The position numbers and the translations under genes are program-made. The notes under the pieces were generated by a model. That model was not told where the DNA came from, did no database searches, and saw only the letters and a program-made list of their open reading frames with translations. Below are positions 8,888 to 18,174 of a DNA stretch of 64,000 nucleotides, one piece after another. Location: the NCBI RefSeq assembly GCF_000151205.2, contig NC_016051.1:434001-498000 (forward strand), given 5' to 3'. Every line of letters begins with the position of its first letter. The stretch's first letter is position 1. Origin of the DNA: Thermococcus sp. AM4. GTDB lineage: Archaea; Methanobacteriota_B; Thermococci; Thermococcales; Thermococcaceae.

Positions 8888-9352
8888 ATGAAGTTCATCG
8901 CCGACATGATGCTCGGAAGGTTGGCCCGATGGCTCAGGCTCTACGGCCACGACACACTCTACGGAATTGAAGACGACGAGGAGATAATCGAGACCGCTAA
9001 AAGGGAAAACCGGGTAATCCTCACGAAAGATGTCGCTCTCGCCAGGAGAGCCGAAAGACTCGGCGTTAATGTCTTCCTCCTCCGCTCCAACTCACTTGAG
9101 GACCAGGTCGCGGAGCTTAAACGCCTCGGCGTTGAGTTCGGGGAGCTGTTCCCTGCAAACGCGCGCTGTCCGAAGTGCAACGGGCCCATAAAAGCGGTTC
9201 CAAAGGAGGCAGTTAGGGAAAGAGTTTCCCCCAAGGTTTATGAGCGTTACGATGAGTTCTACGTCTGCCAGAACTGCGGACAAATCTACTGGCCGGGAAG
9301 ACAGTGGGAGGAGATGCTGAAAATCGACGAAAAACTGAGGGAGTTGAAATGA
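8888..9352 (+). CDS. Mut7-C RNase domain (PIN-like) protein with zinc ribbon
   Basis: 154 residues. The opening MKFIADMMLGRLARWLRLYG, then TKDVALARRA, is the Mut7-C/PIN-like nuclease signature with acidic positions D6 and the D of TKD. The C-terminal part has CPKCNGP and CQNCGQIYW, a four-cysteine zinc ribbon. Probably a ribonuclease; the target is unknown. Its stop overlaps the start of the following gene (ATGA at 9349-9352), so the two are translationally coupled. Confidence 0.88.
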   Translation: MKFIADMMLGRLARWLRLYGHDTLYGIEDDEEIIETAKRENRVILTKDVALARRAERLGVNVFLLRSNSLEDQVAELKRLGVEFGELFPANARCPKCNGPIKAVPKEAVRERVSPKVYERYDEFYVCQNCGQIYWPGRQWEEMLKIDEKLRELK

Positions 9353-10119
9353 ACTGGGAAACGTGGAGGCCCTTCTACCTCAGAATAGTGAGGGAGATGG
9401 GCTATTCAATCGAGGAAGACAGAAAATCGGCCGAGCTGCTCCGCTCGCTCCTCCTCGAGAGTGACGACTACATCCTCCGCGAGGAGCTTGGGGCCGTAAT
9501 CGGACGAAAAGTCTACGTCTTCGGAGCGGGCCCCAGCCTTGAGAGGGCATTGAATGAGTTCGACTTCTCGGACGGGACGCTCATAGCGGCGGATGGTGCA
9601 ACAACGGCTTTGCTCGACTTTGGTATCATCCCCGATGTGATCGTTACCGATCTCGACGGAAGGATTTCTGACATAAAGCTCGCCAATGACCGGGGCGCTT
9701 TCCTCGTCGTCCACGCCCACGGGGACAACAGGGATAAGCTCGTCTCCTACGTCCCGTTTCTGTCGAGAATCCTCGGCACCTGCCAGACCGAGCCCCTGGA
9801 CATAATCTACAACTTCGGGGGCTTCACCGACGGCGACAGGGCGGCTTTTCTGGCTAAGGAACTCGGCGCGAGGGAGATAACGCTTGTCGGGTTCGACTTC
9901 GGCGAGACCGTTGGGAAGTGGAGCAAGCCGTCTTTAAGGGAACACTCGCCAATCTGGGAGAGCAAGCGTAAGAAGTTCGAGTTCGCGAAGGAACTGCTGG
10001 CATGGCTGGAGAAAAACGGGAGGGCGAAAATAAAAACTCTAACCCCTTCTCCCCCCCAGCGGAGCGAGGAGGAGCAGCAGGAACGCGGCCGGTCCGCAGA
10101 CGCCGCCCGAACCCTTTGA
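9349..10119 (+). CDS. mptE: 6-hydroxymethyl-7,8-dihydropterin pyrophosphokinase, MptE-like
   Basis: 256 residues. Archaeal-type pterin pyrophosphokinase of the DUF115/COG1634 family, which activates the pterin precursor of archaeal folate-type cofactors. Seen: VYVFGAGPSLERALNEF, ADGATTALLDFGIIPDVIVTDLDG and LVGFDFGETVGKWSKP, all typical. The start at 9349 overlaps the upstream stop. The C-terminus is unusual: after KNGRAKIKTL, where I would expect the protein to end, it continues about 25 residues through the antisense of the neighbouring CGP-CTERM gene, overlapping it by 81 nt. That tail is probably not functional. Confidence 0.87.
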   Translation: MNWETWRPFYLRIVREMGYSIEEDRKSAELLRSLLLESDDYILREELGAVIGRKVYVFGAGPSLERALNEFDFSDGTLIAADGATTALLDFGIIPDVIVTDLDGRISDIKLANDRGAFLVVHAHGDNRDKLVSYVPFLSRILGTCQTEPLDIIYNFGGFTDGDRAAFLAKELGAREITLVGFDFGETVGKWSKPSLREHSPIWESKRKKFEFAKELLAWLEKNGRAKIKTLTPSPPQRSEEEQQERGRSADAARTL

Positions 10120-11682
10120 AGTTTCCGATTCAGTGCTCGATGGGGATCCGGATGGAGACGTCGCCGAAGTTGTCGTTGTCACGGAGGTGCTAGAGCTTGA
10201 GGAGTGGCTCTTTGAGGTCGTTGAGTGCCTGCTGGTGGAGGTCCGGGTTCCCGTTCCGCCCGTCGTCTCTGTTTTCGTGCTCTGGCCCGTGCAGAGCTGA
10301 GATGCCTTGAGTTCCAGTGCCGTTTTCTCCGCCTTTACTCCCGGCAGAACCTGAAGCGTGACATTGGATATCTCGTAGTACCTTGGATCGACGGGATGGA
10401 AGTTCAGCTCGAAATCCTCCTCGCTGAGCTCGGCGTTCTTCCAGCAGGGGTCGTCCCCGTTTACGGTGAACAGGATCACGCTCCGGGAACCGGTCAGTCC
10501 GATCGTGCCGATCACGGTGCCCTCCTCCGCCCAGATATCCCTGACGAGGCTGATCGAGTGGAGTGTGCTGGGCTCGTACGCGAGCGCCCGCTTTATCCCT
10601 CCGGAACCGTCCATCTCGATGATGACTACGTCACCCATGAACCTCTTCGCTCCTGCAACCCACGTGCCGATTTCACCGAGGTAGAGGGAGTTCCCCGAGA
10701 TGGTGAAGCGGTTCGTCACGAGGCCGGGCTCTTTGACGATCTTTCCCCAGACGGGGCTCCCGTTCCGGGCTATCTCTATCACCGCCGGGAACTTGACGGA
10801 AGTCCTGTTGATTTCGGTTTCGTACGTGCCGATTATGTAGAAACCGTCTCCTCCCCTGGCTATCCCGCTGGCGTAGAGCAGGTGCCCTCCCTCCTGGGAG
10901 CGGTGGTGGGAGTAGCTAAGAACGCTGAGCACCGTTCCGTTGGTCAGCATCTCGGTGAGGATTATCCTGGCTCCTCCGATTGCACTCTCGGCGTTGGTTG
11001 AGACGAAATACAGCCGGTTTCCATCGACGAGCATCTCCTTCGGCTCAAGGCCAAAGGTTACTTTGATGCCCCTGGCCCACAGAACCTTCCCATAGAGGGG
11101 TTTTACGTTCTCATCAACCGAAACCTTCAGCACGACCGCCCATTTTCCAAGCTTTGCGAGGATGTAGAGGTAATTGCCATCGAGTATCGCGTCCCTCGGG
11201 TAGATGTGGGCCCGAACCAGTTTTGAAGTTCCCCCGTAGGTTTTGTTCACGTAGGCCGAAATCAGCTCTCCCCAGCGGACGTTCAGGTCGTCATCGAGCC
11301 TGAGGATCAAAATGCCGTCAAAGCCTTCAATCTTCTTCGAGTGGGCCTCAACTATCAGGTAGTAGCCTGCGGGAGCCTTCAGCAGGATCGGATGCAGGGC
11401 GAGGGGGTTCACGTTTATTGTCTCGCCGTCCTCAAAGGATAGGGACAGCATCTTGCCCCCAAGGGCCGTTCCGTCGGGGGTCACTTCGATTAGAGCGAGA
11501 TGGTTCTTCAGCCCTTTGCTGTAGATACCTGCAATCAGTACCCGGTTGTCTGAGTAGAGCGTGTAATAGGGATCGAAGGAATCCATTGAGCCCCCTTTGA
11601 TCGTGTACCTGAATTCCGAGGCTAAAGCAAAGGTCGAGGAGAGCATCAACATCAGGGCCACGAGCGGTGCGAGCCACCTCAT
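10039..11682 (-). CDS. Exported CGP-CTERM protein, beta-propeller-like
   Basis: 547 residues. Signal peptide MRWLAPLVALMLMLSSTFALA; a body with repeated strand patterns (IYSKGLKNHLALIEVTPDG, LYILAKLGKWAVVLKVS, FYIIGTYE) suggesting a propeller; a Ser/Thr-rich linker (about residues 470-520); and the C-terminal sorting tail GGVCGPAAFLLLLLAPLGG. The CGP tripeptide, hydrophobic segment and basic end define the CGP-CTERM signal of Thermococcaceae surface proteins. The end reads GGRRG instead of the usual run of Arg/Lys. ATG 11682 is chosen over GTG 11688 because GGGGTG is then spaced correctly. Role at the cell surface unknown. Confidence 0.82.
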   Translation of the reverse strand: MRWLAPLVALMLMLSSTFALASEFRYTIKGGSMDSFDPYYTLYSDNRVLIAGIYSKGLKNHLALIEVTPDGTALGGKMLSLSFEDGETINVNPLALHPILLKAPAGYYLIVEAHSKKIEGFDGILILRLDDDLNVRWGELISAYVNKTYGGTSKLVRAHIYPRDAILDGNYLYILAKLGKWAVVLKVSVDENVKPLYGKVLWARGIKVTFGLEPKEMLVDGNRLYFVSTNAESAIGGARIILTEMLTNGTVLSVLSYSHHRSQEGGHLLYASGIARGGDGFYIIGTYETEINRTSVKFPAVIEIARNGSPVWGKIVKEPGLVTNRFTISGNSLYLGEIGTWVAGAKRFMGDVVIIEMDGSGGIKRALAYEPSTLHSISLVRDIWAEEGTVIGTIGLTGSRSVILFTVNGDDPCWKNAELSEEDFELNFHPVDPRYYEISNVTLQVLPGVKAEKTALELKASQLCTGQSTKTETTGGTGTRTSTSRHSTTSKSHSSSSSTSVTTTTSATSPSGSPSSTESETSKGSGGVCGPAAFLLLLLAPLGGRRG

Positions 11683-11809
11683 GGGCACCCCTCAAATTTT
11701 CTACAACTTTTTGGCTAAAATACTTTTTCTTGACTAAAAATTCATCAAATCCGACAAAATTTCCCCGAACGGTTCGACAGATTTTAAAAGGACGCTCCGA
11801 ACTTGAAAC

Positions 11810-12271
11810 ATGCTGACCATCGAGGAGCTCCGCTCAGAAACAGAGGTGCTCGAATGCCTTGAGACTGCCAGGGCTTTGCCGGAGTGGTTCAACGAGGCCG
11901 GCCTCAGGGCTATCAAGCGCGATTTAATGAGGGAGAAGACCTTCATCGCCGTCGAGGGAGGTAAGGTTCTCGGCTTCGTGACCGTTAAGTCCCTCAACGA
12001 GAGGGCCCTTGAGATCCTCTGGATGGCGGTTAGGAGGGAGTTGCGGGGCCGTGGGATTGGCACGGAACTGCTCCGCTTTGTCGAGGAGTGGGCGAGGGGG
12101 AGAGGCTTCGAGGTACTCGTCGTCAAGACGTCGGGCGATTTAGGTTACAAGCCCTACGATGAGACGAGGCTCTTCTACGAGCGGAATAGATTTGTGAGAA
12201 TCGCGCTGATAGACCCGTATCCTGAGTGGGGTGAGCCGGCGCTGATTTACATAAAATGCATCAGAAAATGA
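11810..12271 (+). CDS. GNAT family N-acetyltransferase
   Basis: 153 residues with the acetyl-CoA loop RRELRGRGIGTELLRFVEEWA and the preceding beta strands FIAVEGGKVLGFVTVKS. The acceptor is unknown. There is no Shine-Dalgarno; TATA-like GATTTTAAAAGG lies about 25-32 nt before the ATG, so the mRNA is probably leaderless. Confidence 0.87.
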   Translation: MLTIEELRSETEVLECLETARALPEWFNEAGLRAIKRDLMREKTFIAVEGGKVLGFVTVKSLNERALEILWMAVRRELRGRGIGTELLRFVEEWARGRGFEVLVVKTSGDLGYKPYDETRLFYERNRFVRIALIDPYPEWGEPALIYIKCIRK

Positions 12272-12274
12272 AAT

Positions 12275-13582
12275 CTAAAACCCCGCAATGAATGCCTGCC
12301 AGGGATAAAACGCTATCCTTTCGCCCAAATCGTATTTTCCGCCAAGCACTAAGCCCCTCCTTGCATTCAGGCGCTCCATGCTTCTCTCAACCTGCTTTCT
12401 CTGTATCTTGCCGAGGCCGACCTCGATAACGATTTTCTCCCCGCCAAGCTCAAGGACGAAGTCAGCCCCACCTTTGCCGGGTTCGTAGCAGAGTCTGCCG
12501 TTTTTAGACTTTGCAAGGAGGAACAGATAGAACGCCACGGTATCCTCTAACAATGAGGCGAATATATCCTTTTTTCCGAGGCTGAAGCCTGAACCGAAGA
12601 GCAGGGCTGACTTGATCGGAACGGCGATAAACTTGATTTTTGGACTTTTTCTTCTCGCTTTTGAGAGCGAACCGCAGGAGGAAATTCTCTGCACGAGCCC
12701 AGCTTTCTCAAGGGCGTCCACCAGTTTAATAACCGTCCCCTTTGCCAGTCCAAGGGTTTTCGAAAGTTTCTCGTAGCTGAAGCGCTCTCCTTTCGGTGTT
12801 GCAAGCAGGTGAAGCAGGTCGAAGGCCCGATCGAGCGTTTCAGTGTCGAACTCATGCACGTCCCTCAGGTCACGGTAGATGACCCTGTCGAGCATGGTGC
12901 TCAGTCTTTCGTAAACCTCTCGCTCATCCATTTCCAGGATCATGGGCATTGACCCGGCCCTGACGTAGAGTTCGATGTCTTCCGTTACCGGAGGCATCGG
13001 AACTTCCTGCCCCCGGAGAATTCTCCCCATGAGCTCAGGAATTTCATGACCGGTTTTGAGGAGGTAATACTCCCTGAACGTCATCGGGAAGAGCTCCCTG
13101 TGCAACGCTCTCCTCGCGAGGTCGGGGCTCTCCCTGAGCTTTATCGCCGATGAGCCCGTTGCAATTATAAGGAACCGCTTCTCATCGTGGAGGAGTTTCA
13201 GCTTTAAGTCCCAGTCCCTCTCGTACTGAACTTCATCGAGCAGGATCACCGCCTTCTTGGGCTGGACGAGCCGTCTGTAGGCGTTGATTACCTCCAGCAG
13301 TTCCAGGCCCAGGGCCCTCAGCCTATCTAAGGACAAGTAAAGAACGTTGTTCGGGCTCGTTCTCTTAATGGCTTCAAAGTACAGCTGGGCGAGAAGGGTA
13401 GTCTTCCCAACTCCCCGTATTCCGAGCAGGAGAACTGTATCGGGGGCTCCCATCTCGAGGTATGCCGTAAGTTTTGAGGAGAGATAGCCGTATAACATCC
13501 TTTTGTGGGGCTTGTTGTAGGCACCGAGCAGGTTTCGGATGCTCACGAGGTGCTGTACAATAAAGTCATCCGGTTGAACCAT
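12275..13582 (-). CDS. Archaeal AAA-type ATPase with C-terminal nuclease-like (DUF4143-type) domain
   Basis: 435 residues. Walker A GIRGVGKTTLL and Walker B KKAVILLDEVQ, sensor ATGSSA, and an arginine-rich LARRALHRELFPMTFREYYLL, the hallmark of the archaeal AAA_14/DUF4143 ATPases. A winged-helix region (ERFSYEKLSKTLGLAKGTVIKLVDAL) follows, then a C-terminal PD-(D/E)xK-like part with GGADFVLELGGEKIVIEVGL. Members are numerous in Thermococcales and often sit in variable regions; a defence or mobile-element role is suspected, not shown. GGTGGAATT precedes the ATG. It ends 3 nt from the convergent GNAT gene. Confidence 0.87.
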   Translation of the reverse strand: MVQPDDFIVQHLVSIRNLLGAYNKPHKRMLYGYLSSKLTAYLEMGAPDTVLLLGIRGVGKTTLLAQLYFEAIKRTSPNNVLYLSLDRLRALGLELLEVINAYRRLVQPKKAVILLDEVQYERDWDLKLKLLHDEKRFLIIATGSSAIKLRESPDLARRALHRELFPMTFREYYLLKTGHEIPELMGRILRGQEVPMPPVTEDIELYVRAGSMPMILEMDEREVYERLSTMLDRVIYRDLRDVHEFDTETLDRAFDLLHLLATPKGERFSYEKLSKTLGLAKGTVIKLVDALEKAGLVQRISSCGSLSKARRKSPKIKFIAVPIKSALLFGSGFSLGKKDIFASLLEDTVAFYLFLLAKSKNGRLCYEPGKGGADFVLELGGEKIVIEVGLGKIQRKQVERSMERLNARRGLVLGGKYDLGERIAFYPWQAFIAGF

Positions 13583-13695
13583 AATTCCACCTATTTGATC
13601 ATTTGGATGACCAATTTATAAACCTTACCTCAAGCGTTACTCTCCCGCCAAGCCAATATTTTTAAACACGGCATGGAACCTGAACGGGGCTTCAA

Positions 13696-14877
13696 ATGCG
13701 CTGGAGCGAGATTCCGAGGGAAGCTAAAGCCTACATGCTCTACCACACGCTCATTGCTCCCGGCCTGATAGTCTGGATACTCTTCCCGCTCTACCTCATG
13801 GAAACCGGCTACTCAATCTTAGAGGTCGGGGCGTTCTTTACCGCTGTGAACATAATCGCGATTCCCCTGACTTACCTCTTCGGCCGGCTCTTCAACCGCT
13901 GGGACATCAAGAAGGGCCTCATCGCGATAGATGTTCTCGACGGCATCGCCTACGTTTCCTACGGCCTCGCGAAGGGAGCGGTAGCCCCCATCATGCTCTT
14001 CGCCGGTAGAACGATTGAGAAGCTCTCGACAGTTCTCTATCCCCTCTACCGAGCCTACGAGCAGGTAATCTACCCGGAGGACAAATACGAGGAAATCTTC
14101 GCCTGGCACCTCCGCCTGCCAGAGATATCGAGGCTGGTTACATTTCCGATTATGGGCTACATCCTCGGCTACGTCTACTCGGGGCCGGAGAGCTACCGAT
14201 GGACTTTCATGTTCTTCGGCCTCTTCTCGGCCGTTACTGTGGCTTACATCTGGCGTTTTCTGCCTTCCGTTGGCCGGGAAGAGAGGATAACGCCCGAGGG
14301 CTTCACCTTCAAGGTCGGCGAGTTCAAGGTCCTCCTCGCCTTTGAGGCCCTGCTGACGCTCGCCTGGTCCTTAGCTCCCGAAATCGTGCTGATTAACTAC
14401 GTCGTCTTCGTGCTCCACAAGACCGTGTTCGAGGTGACGCTGATAGCCTGCGCGAGCAGTCTGGCCTCAATAATCGGAACCTATGCAAGCGAAAGAGTCC
14501 CGAAGGGGAGGGGATTCCAGGCGATAGGGGTCGGCATGCTGATTAACGCCCTCTACGCACTGATGATGGCGCTCTCGCCACCCTTCTGGCTCGCCCTCCT
14601 CGTCTACGCGGTCGGCGACTTTGGAAGCACTTTCTGGTTCCCCTTCTACCGCTCATGGATGTTCAAGTTGATTCCAAAGGAGAAGGCCAGCGAGTTCCAC
14701 TCGGCGATATCGAGCTACCGGAAGCTCCTCGCCCTCTTTACGCCCTTCGTTGCGGGAGCGCTGGCGAGCCTCCACCCAACGCTGCCCTACGCGGCAAGCT
14801 TCGGGCTGTTTTTACTGGCGGGAGCGATGTTCTGGTGGCTGGCTAGGAAAGGTATTTATTCAAGAACCGCGAGTTAG
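13696..14877 (+). CDS. Major facilitator superfamily transporter
   Basis: 393 residues, hydrophobic throughout with about 11-12 membrane segments and a loop GRLFNRWDIKKGL resembling the MFS motif between TM2 and TM3. The substrate is unknown. No ribosome site before ATG 13696; a TATA-like CAATATTTTTAAAC about 30 nt upstream suggests leaderless initiation. Confidence 0.83.
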   Translation: MRWSEIPREAKAYMLYHTLIAPGLIVWILFPLYLMETGYSILEVGAFFTAVNIIAIPLTYLFGRLFNRWDIKKGLIAIDVLDGIAYVSYGLAKGAVAPIMLFAGRTIEKLSTVLYPLYRAYEQVIYPEDKYEEIFAWHLRLPEISRLVTFPIMGYILGYVYSGPESYRWTFMFFGLFSAVTVAYIWRFLPSVGREERITPEGFTFKVGEFKVLLAFEALLTLAWSLAPEIVLINYVVFVLHKTVFEVTLIACASSLASIIGTYASERVPKGRGFQAIGVGMLINALYALMMALSPPFWLALLVYAVGDFGSTFWFPFYRSWMFKLIPKEKASEFHSAISSYRKLLALFTPFVAGALASLHPTLPYAASFGLFLLAGAMFWWLARKGIYSRTAS

Positions 14878-14890
14878 GAACGTGGTAGGG

Positions 14891-15163
14891 ATGAGTGAGG
14901 TTGTGGTTTCAAAGAGAGACGTGTTAACATACGAGAGATTAAGGGTAATCTCCGAGCTGGCCCCTATACGGGAAAGAGTGAGGGCCTTCGAGAAGAAATA
15001 CGGCATGACGCTCAAGGAGTTTGAGAGAAAACTTACGAACTCGGAAGAATCCTTCGAGGCCTGGGACGACTACATCGAGTGGAAGGCATATGTAAAGAAG
15101 CTTGAGGAGCTGGAGAAGAGGCTAAAGGAGATTGAACATGCTGAGAGAGTTAGAATCGCTTGA
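14891..15163 (+). CDS. Probable antitoxin of a TumE/DUF6516-type toxin-antitoxin pair
   Basis: 90 residues, predicted almost entirely helical with high charge (EKKYGMTLKEFERKL, VKKLEELEKRLKEIEHAE). It overlaps the downstream toxin-like gene by 26 nt, the usual antitoxin-first arrangement. No DNA-binding domain is obvious; the N-terminus SEVVVSKRDVLTYERLRVIS may bind DNA or fold on the partner. GGTAGGG precedes the ATG. Assignment rests on position and composition more than on sequence recognition. Confidence 0.6.
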   Translation: MSEVVVSKRDVLTYERLRVISELAPIRERVRAFEKKYGMTLKEFERKLTNSEESFEAWDDYIEWKAYVKKLEELEKRLKEIEHAERVRIA

Positions 15164-15512
15164 GACTAGTCCAGCAGTCAAAAGCTACGAAATCCTCGAC
15201 TACAAAGAAGGGGACAGCTTTTATTTCCTGAAAATCAGGGCAGAGCTAATAGATGGGAGCGTTCTTTACATCCGGGAATTCGTATCGGAGGATGAGTATA
15301 ACTACTCTTTTCAATGGCAGAAGGACGGAAAGCTTATAGTCCGCTGGGACAACGCTCCACACCATAAAGATGTTGAGACTTATCCCCACCACAAGCACGT
15401 CTGCTCAAAAGACAACGTCCAGCCTTCAAAAGAGATCTCTCTTGAAGACATCCTGAGAGTTATTGAGGAGAAAATTAAACCCCAGTCCTCAGCCTCCAGC
15501 CGTCTATGCTGA
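15138..15512 (+). CDS. Probable toxin, DUF6516/TumE-like
   Basis: 124 residues. The pattern of DUF6516 (TumE) toxins is seen: YEILDYKEGDSFYFLKIRA, then a strand pair LIDGSVLYIREFVSED, YSFQWQKDGKLIVRWDNAPHH and a histidine-rich YPHHKHV. The conserved RWDNAPHH...HHKH segment is the most diagnostic and could form an RNase-type active site; that is inference. ATG 15138 lies inside the end of the antitoxin frame. The last 38 nt overlap convergently with the nucleotidyltransferase gene, so the terminal SSASSRLC may be an extension. Confidence 0.68.
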   Translation: MLRELESLETSPAVKSYEILDYKEGDSFYFLKIRAELIDGSVLYIREFVSEDEYNYSFQWQKDGKLIVRWDNAPHHKDVETYPHHKHVCSKDNVQPSKEISLEDILRVIEEKIKPQSSASSRLC

Positions 15513-16224
15513 AACCGCCCATTCTCTCAAGGACGTGAGTTACCAGTGCCTCGACGTTCTCGGTTCTGACTTCTTTCATGGCCCTGAGGAAGAGGGCAAC
15601 GAACTCATCATCGGGAAAATTTGGAAAAAGATAAGCCTCTCTAAAGGCTTCGTCACTGAAGAGACGATACACCTTGCTCGCCGGCGGTACTTCGACCCGC
15701 AAAAATCGGGCGTAGGACTCAAGGGCTTCCCTCAGAGCCAGATGATATAGGTAGGCGTAGCTCGGATCTCCTCGTTCCTCAGCATCCTTCAGGCTGTCAA
15801 GGGCGTCCCAGAGAACGTACTTAGCCAACTCGACTTTCACCGGCTCGGGCTTTGGAAACGGCATCCTCATGTACTCCTCAGCCTCGGCCCGGAGGCTCTC
15901 TACGATACCCGTCTTGTCGAAGAGAACTTTCCCGATGAGGATTATTCTGGCGGTATTCCTCTTGTTCCTGGAGTGCTCCTCCTCGAAGTACCGCCTTATC
16001 TGCCTTATGGGGTTCGCGAAGTACTCAATCAAAAAGCCGTCCACGAAAACGTTTCCCCTCTCCCTCCAGTCCACGTCGTCGGAGAGGATTACGTAAACGT
16101 CCACGTCCGAGCGGGGAGTTTGGAGGCCGAGGGCGTAGCTTCCCGTGAGGATAGCAGCCCCAACGGAATCCTTTTCACTCCACTCGCCTATGAACTTCTC
16201 AAGCGCCCGCTTCCAGTCCGCCAT
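15475..16224 (-). CDS. Nucleotidyltransferase-domain protein (MNT type) with helical C-terminus
   Basis: 249 residues. N-terminal pol-beta-type nucleotidyltransferase motif GSYALGLQTPRSDVDVYVI (GS...DxD) plus a third acidic position in GFLIEYF. Residues 130-230 are helical (AKYVLWDALDSLKDAEE, YLYHLALREALESYARFLR) and HEPN-like in appearance, although I do not see a clear RxxxxxH motif. The substrate could be a nucleotide, protein or small molecule. GAGGGAG precedes ATG 16224; it lies just downstream of nadM on the same strand. Confidence 0.8.
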   Translation of the reverse strand: MADWKRALEKFIGEWSEKDSVGAAILTGSYALGLQTPRSDVDVYVILSDDVDWRERGNVFVDGFLIEYFANPIRQIRRYFEEEHSRNKRNTARIILIGKVLFDKTGIVESLRAEAEEYMRMPFPKPEPVKVELAKYVLWDALDSLKDAEERGDPSYAYLYHLALREALESYARFLRVEVPPASKVYRLFSDEAFREAYLFPNFPDDEFVALFLRAMKEVRTENVEALVTHVLERMGGFSIDGWRLRTGV

Positions 16225-16233
16225 AAAACTCCC

Positions 16234-16797
16234 TCAAAACTCCGGAATCCTTATCGGCGCCTGGAGTTCCTTTTCGTTTTTCTCGAGGTTGGTCGCGAGC
16301 ATTCTGATTCTCTCGCAGCCCTTGATTTCCCGAATGAACTCGGCGACGCTCCTCGGCACCAAATCTTCCCATGGCTTCCCCTCGACCATGCGCTTCCTTA
16401 TTTCCGTCGCGGAGAGAATGTCCTTCCTGAACATCGGCTGAACGATGACCTCGTAGCCCTTCTCGCGGAAGAGCTGTGCAACCAGAGAGTTCCCGGTGAA
16501 GACGACGTCGAAGCGGGGCACCATACTAACCACGTAGGTCGCCCAGATGGCATTGAAGTTTATATCAGGGAGCGGAATCAGGTAGTAGCGCTTCTTTGGG
16601 AACTCCGCCTCATCGAGGGCCCTTATCAGCATCTCCATCCTCTCGCTCGTCGTGAAGGGATTCTTGAGCGTGTGGCTGGCCTGTGCGCTCCCGATTCCGA
16701 TGATGACCTCGTCCACCTGCGAGAAGACGAACTCCAGAGCCTTCATGTGCCCGTTGTGGACGGGCTGGAAACGACCGACGAAGAGACCGCGCCTCAT
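16234..16797 (-). CDS. nadM: Nicotinamide-nucleotide adenylyltransferase, archaeal NadM type
   Basis: 187 residues. Transfers AMP from ATP to NMN, making NAD+. Signature GRFQPVHNGHMKAL carries the HxGH nucleotidyltransferase motif, DEVIIGIGSAQASHT and NPFTTSERMEM follow, and SATEIRKRM is the second ATP-binding motif. Length fits archaeal NadM. It follows the SAM hydrolase gene directly (stop at 16798-16800, ATG at 16797); GGTGATTGA spans the junction, so the two are coupled. Confidence 0.95.
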   Translation of the reverse strand: MRRGLFVGRFQPVHNGHMKALEFVFSQVDEVIIGIGSAQASHTLKNPFTTSERMEMLIRALDEAEFPKKRYYLIPLPDINFNAIWATYVVSMVPRFDVVFTGNSLVAQLFREKGYEVIVQPMFRKDILSATEIRKRMVEGKPWEDLVPRSVAEFIREIKGCERIRMLATNLEKNEKELQAPIRIPEF

Positions 16798-17577
<780 letters not shown>

Positions 17578-17632
17578 TCACACCACCGGAAAGGATTTAT
17601 TGGCAACCCTTTAAGAGGTTGCGGGGGTTGGA

Positions 17633-18169
17633 ATGATAGCGGTGCTTAGACTCGGTCACAGGCCGGAAAGGGACAAGAGAATAACCACTCACGTGGCGTT
17701 GACGGCGAGGGCCCTCGGGGCCGATAAAATAATCATTGCGGCTGAAGAGGATGAGCACGTTAAGGAGAGCGTCGAGGACATCGTGAGGCGCTGGGGCGGG
17801 CCGTTCGAGATAACCTTTGACCCCAGCTGGAAGAAAATCCTGAGGGAGTGGCGCGAGAAAGGTGTCGTAGTCCACCTGACGATGTACGGAATCCATATAG
17901 ACGACGCGATGCCGAAGCTGAAGGAGGAGCTGAAGGCCGGAAAGGACTTCCTCATCGTCGTCGGCGCCGAGAAGGTTCCGAGAGACGTTTACGAGCTGGC
18001 CCACTACAACGTGGCAGTTGGCAACCAGCCCCACAGCGAGGTGGCCGCTCTGGCGGTTTTCCTCGACAGGCTCCTCGACGGCGAAGGTCTGAGGAAGGAG
18101 TTCCAGAACGCGAAGCTCAAAATCATCCCGCAGGAGAGGGGGAAGAGGGTAATCCAGCTCGACGGGTGA
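17633..18169 (+). CDS. trm56: tRNA (cytidine(56)-2'-O)-methyltransferase
   Basis: 178 residues. SPOUT-class methyltransferase that methylates C56 in the T-loop of archaeal tRNAs. Characteristic opening [20 protein letters not shown], the SAM-binding knot residues [21 protein letters not shown] and [20 protein letters not shown]. Followed 5 nt later by the CDP-alcohol phosphatidyltransferase gene on the same strand. Confidence 0.95.
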   Translation: MIAVLRLGHRPERDKRITTHVALTARALGADKIIIAAEEDEHVKESVEDIVRRWGGPFEITFDPSWKKILREWREKGVVVHLTMYGIHIDDAMPKLKEELKAGKDFLIVVGAEKVPRDVYELAHYNVAVGNQPHSEVAALAVFLDRLLDGEGLRKEFQNAKLKIIPQERGKRVIQLDG

Positions 18170-18174
18170 AGAAA

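Noticed and set aside
12275-13582. Part of a mobile element
   Set aside because: No transposase, integrase, flanking direct repeats or att-like sequence was seen around the AAA ATPase gene.
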